Of a stretch of DNA of 60,894 bases, positions 52,629-60,894 are shown in pieces. The notes beneath the pieces were generated by a model. The model worked only from the letters and a program-made list of their open reading frames with translations. It searched no databases and was not told the origin of the DNA. The stretch is from Kiritimatiellia bacterium. GTDB taxonomy: Bacteria; Verrucomicrobiota; Kiritimatiellia; RFP12; UBA1067. Positions within the stretch are counted from its first letter, which is position 1, and each line of letters starts with the position of its first letter. The stretch is from assembly GCA_017395505.1 (NCBI GenBank), contig JAFPUH010000056.1, forward strand, positions 1 through 60,894. The letters are read 5' to 3'. A program made the translations under genes and the position numbers.

Positions 52629-53060
52629 ATGCAGAAGAGCTATCGTGCTCCGAACCCCGGCGACAATCGCCAGTGGTTCCTCATCGACGCGAAGGATCAG
52701 CCTCTCGGCCGCCTCGCAGTCGTCGTCGCCAACAAACTCCGCGCCAAGGATCTGCCGACCTTCGATCCGTCGGTCGACGCCGGTGCGTTCGTGGTCGTGA
52801 CCAACGCAGCGTCGGTCAAGCTCACGGGCAAGAAGGAGGAGCAGAAGGAATACCAGCGCTACAGCGGCTTCCGTGACGGTCTCAAGCGTTTCAGCGCCGC
52901 CACGATGCGCGAGCTGCATCCCGATCGCATGATCAAGGAGGCTGTCTGGGGAATGCTCCCGAAGAACAACATCGCCCGTAAGATGATGACCCGCCTCAAA
53001 GTCTTCGCCGGCGCCGAACATACGCACGCCGCGCAGAAGCCGGTCGAGATCAAGCTCTAA
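52629..53060 (+). CDS. rplM: 50S ribosomal protein L13
   Basis: 143 residues. WFLIDAKDQPLGRLAVVVANKL, KLTGKKEEQKEY, RMIKEAVWGMLPKN and LKVFAGAEHTHAAQKP match L13. Start ATG 52629 preceded by AAGGAAGAAACAG. The leader is about 120 nt long. Confidence 0.96.
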   Translation: MQKSYRAPNPGDNRQWFLIDAKDQPLGRLAVVVANKLRAKDLPTFDPSVDAGAFVVVTNAASVKLTGKKEEQKEYQRYSGFRDGLKRFSAATMRELHPDRMIKEAVWGMLPKNNIARKMMTRLKVFAGAEHTHAAQKPVEIKL

Positions 53061-53074
53061 GGAGGATTTTGAAA

Positions 53075-53476
53075 ATGGCTACCAAGAAGACAATTTCCGC
53101 TGGAACCGGCCGTCGCAAGACAGCGACCGCCCGCGTCAACCTCGTCGAGGGCAGCGGCGTCTGGACTGTCAACAAGGTTGCGCTCGAGGATTACATCCAG
53201 AGCGAGGCTCTTCGCGACTACCTCAAGCAGCCCGTCGCGATCAGCGGCTACGACATGACCAAGGTCGACGTCGTCGCGTTCGCCAAGGGCGGCGGCATCT
53301 CCGGTCAGGCTGGCGCGATCCGCCACGGTCTGGCCCGTGCGCTCGTCGAGGCCGACGAGACGACCCGCGCCGCTCTCAAGAAGGCCGGCTGCATGACCCG
53401 CGACAGCCGCATGAAGGAGCGTAAGAAGCCCGGTCAGCCCGGTGCTCGCAAGCGCTTCCAGTTCTCGAAGCGTTAA
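53075..53476 (+). CDS. rpsI: 30S ribosomal protein S9
   Basis: 133 residues. GTGRRKTATARVNLVEGSG, GGGISGQAGAIRHGLARAL, DSRMKERKKPGQPGARKRFQ and the C-terminal KR. ATG 53075 is favoured by AAGGAGG at optimal spacing. Confidence 0.96.
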   Translation: MATKKTISAGTGRRKTATARVNLVEGSGVWTVNKVALEDYIQSEALRDYLKQPVAISGYDMTKVDVVAFAKGGGISGQAGAIRHGLARALVEADETTRAALKKAGCMTRDSRMKERKKPGQPGARKRFQFSKR

Positions 53477-53486
53477 TGCTGGGGAT

Positions 53487-53514
53487 GGGTTGCCTGCCAT
53501 CGGGCGGGCAACCC
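53487..53514 (+). terminator. Hairpin between rpsI and the helicase gene
   Basis: GGGTTGCC (53487-53494) pairs with GGCAACCC (53507-53514), followed by GTACTCTTTC. It is likely a terminator or attenuator controlling read-through into the helicase gene 19 nt downstream. Confidence 0.6.
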
Positions 53515-53532
53515 GTACTCTTTCAGTCAGAC

Positions 53533-55406
<1,874 letters not shown>

Positions 55407-55419
<13 letters not shown>

Positions 55420-56216
55420 GACTTTCAGTCGTCATAACGACAAGAAACGAGGCGGCGAATATCGCCGCCTGCATTCATTCCTTCGATGGCGCCGTTGCTG
55501 ACGGCTCCGCGGAGGTGATTGTCGTGGATAACGCCTCCGATGACGGAACCAAAGGCATCGCCATCTCTCTCGGCGCCACCGTCTACGATAAGGGTCCCGA
55601 GCGTAGCGCCCAGCGCAACCTTGGCTGGCGCAAGGCTCGCGGCGAATGGGTGGTGATACTCGATGCGGACATGATATTGCCCCCTGAAACCGTCGCCGAG
55701 ATGCTCGCCGTCGAAACGGGCGACGCCTACTGGGTGCCGGAGGTTCGTACAGGCTCGGGAATCCGCGTCAAGGCCCGCAACTTCGAGCGCAGCTTCTATG
55801 ACGGAACATGCATCGACGCGCTTCGTCTCTTCCGCCGCTCCGTATTGGAGGCTACAGGCGGCTACGACGAGAACCTCATAGCCGGCCCGGAAGACTGGGA
55901 GCTGGACATTCGCGTGCTTGCGACCGGCGCGAAGTGTGCGGTCTTGAAGAACCACCTCATCCACAACGAAAGGCGCCTCACCTTCCGCCGCATGCTGGAG
56001 AAGAAGGCGTACTACACCAAAAGCTTCGCCGCCTACCGGCAGAAATGGCGCGGACACCCCGCCGTAAAGCGGCAATTTTCGCCTTTCTATCGTTTTATCG
56101 GCGTTTTCGTTGAGAATGGCAAGTGGCGCAAGGTGCTTCGCCATCCCATCCTCTTCGCGGTGACGATGTTCGAGCGGCTGGCTGTCGGAGTCGTCTATCT
56201 GATAAATCGCAGATAA
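55407..56216 (+). CDS. Family 2 glycosyltransferase
   Basis: 269 residues from GTG 55407, overlapping the helicase gene by 13 nt. GT-A fold: LSVVITTRNEAANIAACI, VVDNASDDGT, DKGPERSAQRNLGWRKARG, DXD-type ILDADM. A C-terminal hydrophobic stretch (ILFAVTMFERLAVGVVYLI) may associate with the membrane. Donor and acceptor unknown; envelope or capsule glycans are likely targets. Confidence 0.85.
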
Positions 56217-56225
56217 CGTAATTTT

Positions 56226-56259
56226 CCCCCTTGATTTTCGCGCCGATATTCGGTATCAT
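56226..56259 (+). promoter_or_regulatory. Promoter of pal with C-tract -35
   Basis: CCCCC (56226-56230), TTGATT (56231-56236), 17-nt spacer, TATCAT (56254-56259). Leader of about 30 nt with AAGGAGA before ATG 56296. Confidence 0.8.
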
Positions 56260-56295
56260 ATACGCACATTTTTCAACATACAAGGAGAAGACAAA

Positions 56296-56844
56296 ATGAA
56301 GTTCTCAACGATCATGGCTGTTATGGCTGTCGCTCTCGCGGTGACCACCACTGGCTGCAAGTACAACAAGGCCGCCGGCTCCGGCGATGCCGCCGACATC
56401 TCCGCCGAGGGCAGCGACATCAGCGGTTCCGACATCTCCGCCGACGAGGGTGATCTCAGCGCGGCTGGCGAGAAGCGTTTTGAGGATATGTATACGAAGT
56501 GCACCGACGTCGATTTCTCCCCGGTCTACTTCGGTTTCGACTCCAGCGTCATTCCCCAGGGCGAGCTCGCCAAGGTTGACGCCGTGACCCAGCATCTTAC
56601 CGACAGGGCTGATCGCGTCGTTGTCGTCGAGGGCCACTGCGACGAGCGCGGCTCCAACGAGTACAACCTCGCGCTCGGCGAGAACCGCGCCGTGATCGTG
56701 CGCGACTACCTCGTCCAGAGCGGTATCGCCGCCGATCGCATCCAGACCCGCAGCTACGGCGAGGAGAAGCCTGCCGTCGACGGCCACGACGAGGGCGCCT
56801 GGGAGGCGAACCGCCGTGCCGAGTTCGGCATCTACCAGAAGTAA
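56296..56844 (+). CDS. pal: Pal-like OmpA-domain peptidoglycan-associated lipoprotein
   Basis: 182 residues. Lipobox TTGC after a signal (MAVMAVALAVTTTGC); a Ser/Asp/Gly-rich linker (residues about 30-60, DISxxGSDIS repeats); then the OmpA domain (VYFGFDSSVIP, VVVEGHCDERGSNEYNLALG, NRAVIVRDYL, RRAEFGIY). Binds peptidoglycan at the outer membrane. No tol genes lie in the window. Confidence 0.92.
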   Translation: MKFSTIMAVMAVALAVTTTGCKYNKAAGSGDAADISAEGSDISGSDISADEGDLSAAGEKRFEDMYTKCTDVDFSPVYFGFDSSVIPQGELAKVDAVTQHLTDRADRVVVVEGHCDERGSNEYNLALGENRAVIVRDYLVQSGIAADRIQTRSYGEEKPAVDGHDEGAWEANRRAEFGIYQK

Positions 56845-56851
56845 CCGCTGA

Positions 56852-57142
56852 ATGGCGCTAGCCTTCATATTCAACGACGTAGGCTTCGGCGAGTGGTTTG
56901 TGCTGCTCGCCGTCGTTCTTGTCGTGGTGGGGCCGAAGCGTCTTCCCGAGGTCGCCCGGACCCTTGGCCGCTGGTATTCGCGCATATGCCGGGCGACAAA
57001 CACCTTCAAGCGCCAGCTTATGGAGATGGAGAGCGAGCTGAACGACGCCGCCGACTCCGCCGCCCGCAACATCGAGGGTGCGTTCACCGTCGAAGAACCC
57101 GTCAGCAGGGAGCCGCAAGTTGTCTCTGATCAGCCATCCTGA
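56852..57142 (+). CDS. TatA/TatB-type translocase subunit
   Basis: 96 residues. One N-terminal helix (WFVLLAVVLVVV), GPKRLPEVARTLGRWY hinge and a long amphipathic helix. Pro at GPKRLPE and the length suit TatB more than TatA. Overlaps tatC by about 23 nt. A shorter TatA is at 14452. Confidence 0.85.
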   Translation: MALAFIFNDVGFGEWFVLLAVVLVVVGPKRLPEVARTLGRWYSRICRATNTFKRQLMEMESELNDAADSAARNIEGAFTVEEPVSREPQVVSDQPS

Positions 57143-57860
57143 GGCGCGAAACGATCCGCAGCGCCCTCTGGTCGAGCACCTCCTCGCCCTGCGCGACATG
57201 CTCGTTTTCGCCGCCGTCTCCTGGACGGCCTGCGTGATCGTCGCCGGCGTATTTTCGCCGGAGATCCTCGCCTGGCTGAAGAGTCCGGCGGCCGCCAATG
57301 AAGAGATGCTTCAGGGCCTCGACCTCACGAGCGGCTTTTCGGCGATGATGTCGATCGCCCTCTGGGGCGGTACGGCGATTTCCTTCCCGTTTCTCGTGTA
57401 TGCGATCCTGCGCTTCGTGTTTCCGGCGCTCACGAACCGCGAGAAGTGCGTATTGCTGACGATTCTCGTGACGGGCTCGGCGCTCTTCATCGTCGGCGTC
57501 GGCCTCGCCTATGGCGAAACCCTGCCGCTCGTCGTCACGGCCTTTCAGTCCATAAACGATTGGGTCGGCCTGCCTGTCACCACAATCCGCATCGAGGGCT
57601 ACATCTCGATCGTCCTCAAGACGGTGATCGCCTTCGGCCTCGTCTTCCAGATGCCGCTCGTGATCTTCGTGCTCGGCTGGTTCGGGCTCGTCACCAGCGC
57701 CTCCCTCCGCGAGAAGCGCCGTTTTGCGATCGTCATCGCCTTCATCCTGGCGATGTTCCTGACACCGCCGGACCCGATGAGCCAGATAATGATGGCCGTT
57801 CCGCTCTGCCTCCTGTACGAGCTTTCGATCTGGGCGGTCTGGCTCAAGGAGCGCGCGTGA
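57120..57860 (+). CDS. tatC: Sec-independent protein translocase TatC
   Basis: About 246 residues, start TTG 57120 chosen for the AGGGAG site and typical length; GTG 57078 is also open. PLVEHLLALRDMLVF at the N-terminus corresponds to the HLxELR signature; six hydrophobic helices follow, including FPFLVYAILRFVFPALT and the loop LTPPDPMSQIMMAVPL. Core receptor for twin-arginine proteins. Overlaps the next gene by 4 nt. Confidence 0.92.
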   Translation: MSLISHPEARNDPQRPLVEHLLALRDMLVFAAVSWTACVIVAGVFSPEILAWLKSPAAANEEMLQGLDLTSGFSAMMSIALWGGTAISFPFLVYAILRFVFPALTNREKCVLLTILVTGSALFIVGVGLAYGETLPLVVTAFQSINDWVGLPVTTIRIEGYISIVLKTVIAFGLVFQMPLVIFVLGWFGLVTSASLREKRRFAIVIAFILAMFLTPPDPMSQIMMAVPLCLLYELSIWAVWLKERA

Positions 57861-59173
57861 AGGGCAGGTTTTCGGTAGCTCTCGGCTTTCTCGGCCTGAT
57901 TGCGATCGGTTCGGTGGTTCTCGCCGCGCCCTGGGCCCGTTGCGAAGGCGTGTGGGGCGACCCGATGACCGCCATATTCACCGCCTGTTCCGCAGTCTGC
58001 GTGACCGGACTTTCCGTGGTGGATATCGCCGCCGAATTCTCCTTTGCGGGACAGATCGCCCTCCTCGTGCTGGTCGAAATCGGGTGTCTCGGCCTCATGA
58101 CCGTAAGTACCTTCATGATGGTCGCCATAGGCCGCCGCATCTCCCTGGCCCGCGAATTCTCGCTGATGAACGCCTATGGCGTCGCCGAAGTTCGCGGCGT
58201 GAAGGGGCTGATATGCTGGGTCGTCTGCTCGATGCTCGTGATAGAAGGGGTCGGCGCCCTGGCCCTCTACACCCGTCTCCACGACGTCTACCTCAGCATC
58301 TTCTACTCCGTAATGGGCTTCTGCAACGCCGGCTTCAGCATCCTCCCCGGCTCGATCGCCGCCTTCGCCAAGGAGCCGTTCGTCGTCATTACACTCGCGA
58401 TCGAGACGATACTCGGCGGAATCGGCTTTCTCGTGATCTACAACCTCTGCACCTTCAAGTTCCTGCGCCGCGCTTCGGGTGGACGCGGACGCCTCTCGCT
58501 GCATACGCGCGTCGTGCTGCGCTTCTCGTTCTATCTGCTGCTGCTCGCGTTCGCCGCGGTGATGGCGACGGAATGGAACGCCGCGCTCAAGGACCTTCCG
58601 CTCGTCGAAAAGCTCTGCACCGGCTTCTATCAGGCCGTTACGCCCAGAACGTGCGGCTTCTGCATAATCCCGACGGAAAGCCTGAGGCCGCTCACCCGCC
58701 ACGTCTACACGCTTCTCATGTTCATCGGCGGCGCCCCCGGCTCGGCTGCCGCCGGAATCAAGGTGACGACGCTCGCAGTGCTGATCTACACCCTGACGGC
58801 CATGTGCCGCGGCGACAGCGTAACGGTAATCGACCGCAAAACCCTGCCGACGGCGATCGTCCGCGAATCGCTCGTCATTCTGATGGCGCTTATCGCGTTT
58901 GTGGCGGTGGTCAGCGGCGCGCTGCTCGTAACGGAGGGCGCGAACCCCGCGCTCACGACCGATGCGCTCTTCTTCGAGGCGGTCTCGGCCATAACCACTA
59001 CCGGCCTTTCCGTCGGCAGCACGACCGCCAGCCTGTCATTCTCCGGCAAGATCGTGATAATGGCGGCCATGTTCATCGGACGCCTCGGTGCCCTGACCGT
59101 CGTCCTCATGATCGGCGACCGCGAATCCGCCCTCCATATCCGCTATCCCCAAGAAGAAATCGTAATCGGCTAA
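57857..59173 (+). CDS. TrkH/KtrB-type potassium transporter membrane subunit
   Basis: 438 residues from GTG 57857, overlapping tatC by 4 nt. Four pore loops with selectivity-filter glycines: AVCVTGLSVVDI, MGFCNAGFSIL, VTPRTCGFCII, AITTTGLSVGS. Eight-helix K+ channel core. The regulatory TrkA/KtrA partner is probably the gene at 25023. Length suits KtrB more than TrkH. Confidence 0.9.
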   Translation: MKGRFSVALGFLGLIAIGSVVLAAPWARCEGVWGDPMTAIFTACSAVCVTGLSVVDIAAEFSFAGQIALLVLVEIGCLGLMTVSTFMMVAIGRRISLAREFSLMNAYGVAEVRGVKGLICWVVCSMLVIEGVGALALYTRLHDVYLSIFYSVMGFCNAGFSILPGSIAAFAKEPFVVITLAIETILGGIGFLVIYNLCTFKFLRRASGGRGRLSLHTRVVLRFSFYLLLLAFAAVMATEWNAALKDLPLVEKLCTGFYQAVTPRTCGFCIIPTESLRPLTRHVYTLLMFIGGAPGSAAAGIKVTTLAVLIYTLTAMCRGDSVTVIDRKTLPTAIVRESLVILMALIAFVAVVSGALLVTEGANPALTTDALFFEAVSAITTTGLSVGSTTASLSFSGKIVIMAAMFIGRLGALTVVLMIGDRESALHIRYPQEEIVIG

Positions 59174-59306
59174 CCCCAAAGGCGCATCCCCCTGAGCACC
59201 GAAGTGCTCGGGGTAGTAGTCGGGAACGCAGCCGTATTGAGGACCGCCGCAACATTCCTGGTGGCGGCATAGCGCTTGATTGACAAACGCCATGCCGCCG
59301 TTGGCT
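59174..59306. other. Intergenic gap with hairpin and a possible small minus-strand fragment
   Basis: GAGCAC (59195-59200) pairs with GTGCTC (59205-59210) and could terminate ktrB and/or the minus-strand gene. On the minus strand an open stretch from ATG 59292 reads CRHQECCGGPQYGCVPDYY with GC-rich codons like the core genes, but it runs on into ktrB antisense. It is probably a remnant or chance; not called as a gene. Confidence 0.35.
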
Positions 59307-60440
59307 TTACAGCTGGACGAAGCGGACCGTCTTGGTGGCGGAGCCGCCATCCGCGAAGTAGAGCGTAAGCTCGACGTCGTGGTTCCAGAAGCTGCCGTCG
59401 ACCTCCTCGGTGTCGTTCTCATCGTTCATGAACGAGACGGTCGTCTCAGTTGCGTTCACGATGGTCTGCGTGTCGAGTACGGCGTAGACGCGGCGCTGGT
59501 TCTCGTAGTCGAGCACGACCTTTACAGGCTTCTCGGCCTTCAGCTCGTAGCCGGCTCCGTTGTGGTGCGCGACCGTACACACTACGGGATTCGTCTCGTC
59601 GAACGCGATCTCGTTGTCGGCGCGCTCCCCGTGCTTCACGATCAGAATCTCGTGGTCGGGCTGCGGAGCCGGCAGAACCTCGATCGGCTTGTTCGTCGAA
59701 AGCTCGTACACCTCGCCCTCGATCGTCTGCGCGACGACGACCTTCTGCTTGTGGTCGGGGTCGAGTCCGTTCGGCACCGTCGCGATGATGTAGTTCGGCT
59801 GCACGTTCTCGACGATGGTCGCCTGCGCCACGGTTCCGCTCGCCGTGTCGATGAACTTCACCGCCGCGCCGGGCCTGTAGCCCATGCCGGTTATCGTGAC
59901 GTCCGAGCCGATCCGGAACGGACCCTCCGCGCCGGTCTCGTGCTGGATGACCTTCTCGGCCTTGAAGGGCGCGGACTTCTCGCTCGCGTTGAAGAACGCC
60001 AGGGCCGCGGCGGCCTTCCTGAAGGCGTCGCCGGGGGTGATGTTCAGGTAGAGGTAGTTCTCCGCGGGGTCGAGCTGGTCCGTGACGTCCTCGAGAGATC
60101 CCTTGACGAGGGTCTCGAGTATGCCGAAGGGCGTGAAGCACTTCACCGAGCCGTACTCGGAGATGGTGTCCGCGAGGAGCATCTCGAACGTGTTGATGAC
60201 GAGGCGGATGTCGGTCTCGGAGACGCTGCACACCCTGGAGGCCTTGGCCGCGACTTCTTCAGCCGCAACGTCCCCCCTCGTCTGCAACGTCACGAGATAC
60301 TTCACCTTGTCAGCCGTCGCCGTGGCGTTCTCGTACACGGTCGGGTCGATGCCGGAGGAGCCGAGGAGCGGACGGCCGGTGCCGATCTGCTGCTGGATCT
60401 CGTCGGGTATGCGGGTAGCGACAACAGGAATCAGTTTCAT
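59307..60440 (-). CDS. HU-like DNA-binding protein with C-terminal Ig-like domains
   Basis: 377 residues, ATG 60440 preceded by GAAAGGGG. Residues about 35-135 fit an HU-like (HU-HIG) DNA-binding fold as in Bacteroidetes (KVKYLVTLQTRG, ETDIRLVINTFEMLLADTIS, VKCFTPFGILETL, YLYLNITPGDAFR). Then an IPT/DUF4469-type beta domain (GSDVTITGMGYRPGAAVKFI) and two further beta-rich repeats containing YELxxxKPIxVLP-type strands (YELSTNKPIEVLP and YELKAEKPVKVVL). Such proteins are often encoded in mobile or envelope loci; the role is unknown. Confidence 0.6.
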   Translation of the reverse strand: MKLIPVVATRIPDEIQQQIGTGRPLLGSSGIDPTVYENATATADKVKYLVTLQTRGDVAAEEVAAKASRVCSVSETDIRLVINTFEMLLADTISEYGSVKCFTPFGILETLVKGSLEDVTDQLDPAENYLYLNITPGDAFRKAAAALAFFNASEKSAPFKAEKVIQHETGAEGPFRIGSDVTITGMGYRPGAAVKFIDTASGTVAQATIVENVQPNYIIATVPNGLDPDHKQKVVVAQTIEGEVYELSTNKPIEVLPAPQPDHEILIVKHGERADNEIAFDETNPVVCTVAHHNGAGYELKAEKPVKVVLDYENQRRVYAVLDTQTIVNATETTVSFMNDENDTEEVDGSFWNHDVELTLYFADGGSATKTVRFVQL

Positions 60441-60459
60441 CGTATCTTGCCCCTTTCCC

Positions 60460-60894
60460 TTACTCGGCCTCGACGACGGTTACCTTGCGGCGCTTGACGG
60501 CTGGGGTGAACTCGCCCGCGTCCTCGCCGTTGCGGCATGCGTAGACGAGCGTGTACTGCCCCGGCTCCGGGAGCGTCGGGAACTGGACGAGCGTGTACTC
60601 CGCGTTCGTCGTGGTGACGACTCCCGTCGCGACCTTCCCGCCGGCGGCGTCGACGAGCCAGATGCCCTCGTCGTCGCGCGTGGTGTCGATGCGTCCGCAG
60701 TTCGTGGTGATGGACACCGTTGCGTTCGGCGTGAACAGCATGTTCCTGTCCGCCGGGTGGCCCTGCTCGACGACGACGTCGATGTAGAGCGCGACGCTCT
60801 TCGTCTTGTTGACGAGCTCGACCTGCTTCAGCAGCCGGGCGATCTCGGCGCACGGCTGGAAGTTCACTCCCGCCCTGCACTTGTCGTTGATGGA
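60460..60894 (-). CDS. Beta-rich protein, N-terminus beyond the window edge
   Basis: The frame is open from the window edge to the stop at 60460 (144 codons seen, partial at 5'). A GTG near the edge could start it, but in-frame residues DKCRAGV continue upstream, so it is treated as partial. Beta-strand pattern (VALYIDVVVEQG, FTPNATVSITTNCGRIDT, GQYTLVYACRNGED) suggests an Ig-like secreted or structural protein. Two Cys pairs (CRAGVNFQPC and TNC...YAC) are present. Ends 20 nt before the HU-like gene, so they are co-transcribed. Confidence 0.5.
   Translation of the reverse strand, partial: SINDKCRAGVNFQPCAEIARLLKQVELVNKTKSVALYIDVVVEQGHPADRNMLFTPNATVSITTNCGRIDTTRDDEGIWLVDAAGGKVATGVVTTTNAEYTLVQFPTLPEPGQYTLVYACRNGEDAGEFTPAVKRRKVTVVEAE

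Noticed and set aside
59036..59292. Cys-rich minus-strand small protein starting at 59292
   Set aside because: Codons look plausible in the gap, but the frame continues as antisense of ktrB and no ribosome site or promoter is clear; kept only as a note in the intergenic entry.

Overview
The window is a bacterial chromosome segment, most likely from the PVC superphylum and probably a gut-type Verrucomicrobiota/Kiritimatiellota relative. The best lineage marker is a 50-residue gene at 49219-49371 matching the Chlamydial/Verrucomicrobial 'small basic protein' family. A MurA with Asp in place of the fosfomycin-target Cys (as in Chlamydia), a BspA-type leucine-rich surface protein and glycoside hydrolases fit that picture. 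Species cannot be fixed from the sequence alone.

Layout. Positions 1-9100 are an AT-richer accessory region: a broken BRO-type antirepressor gene, a three-gene DUF3990/small-protein/DUF3791 cassette bracketed by 39-bp direct repeats, a BspA-like protein of about 1460 residues, an ORF6N/phospholipase-D-like protein, and a helix-turn-helix protein flanked on both sides by palindrome arrays. From 9153 the window is dense GC-richer core genome: dapA-cysS-trxA, rpmE-prfA-ybgC, a SurA-like chaperone with tatA and uvrC, rnhC-ribBA-gpsA-obgE-panB, a GH35 beta-galactosidase, an orphan peptide-ABC ATPase with trkA-murA-clc, nth, a degenerate GH95-like protein, ybeY, dCMP deaminase, tpiA, a MATE exporter and an Smr protein. 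A second array precedes tRNA-Leu(CAG) and tRNA-Glu(CTC). Then come an AsmA-like protein, rsmA, hexokinase, a hisH-hisF fusion, rnhB, folP, DAHP synthase, a ribosomal block (rplY-rpsF-ssb-rpsR-rplI-rplU-rpmA), infC-pssA, rpsL-rpsG, a minus-strand group (small basic protein, ppiC, and mtaB-recO), rplM-rpsI, a DEAD-box helicase, a glycosyltransferase, pal, tatA/B-tatC, ktrB, and two minus-strand genes including an HU-like DNA-binding protein.

Most interesting signal. The four intergenic gaps at about 6.1, 7.5, 8.7-9.0 and 35.4-35.6 kb carry arrays of short palindromes set at a fixed pitch of 22 or 23 bp (centre to centre). The core sequence differs completely from array to array, but the pitch does not. 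In the 7.5-kb array the seven units are mostly combinations of two half-site types. This is neither CRISPR nor a simple tandem repeat and looks like a previously unnamed class of element.

Expression signals are unusually clear. Many promoters have an extended TTGGTATAATAT-like -10, and several genes (rnhC, the ABC ATPase, dCMP deaminase, nth, the GH95-like gene) have ATG only 6-7 nt after the -10, implying leaderless mRNAs. Translation and envelope promoters often have a C-tract fused to the -35 (CCCCCTTG). infC appears to start at an AUC codon.
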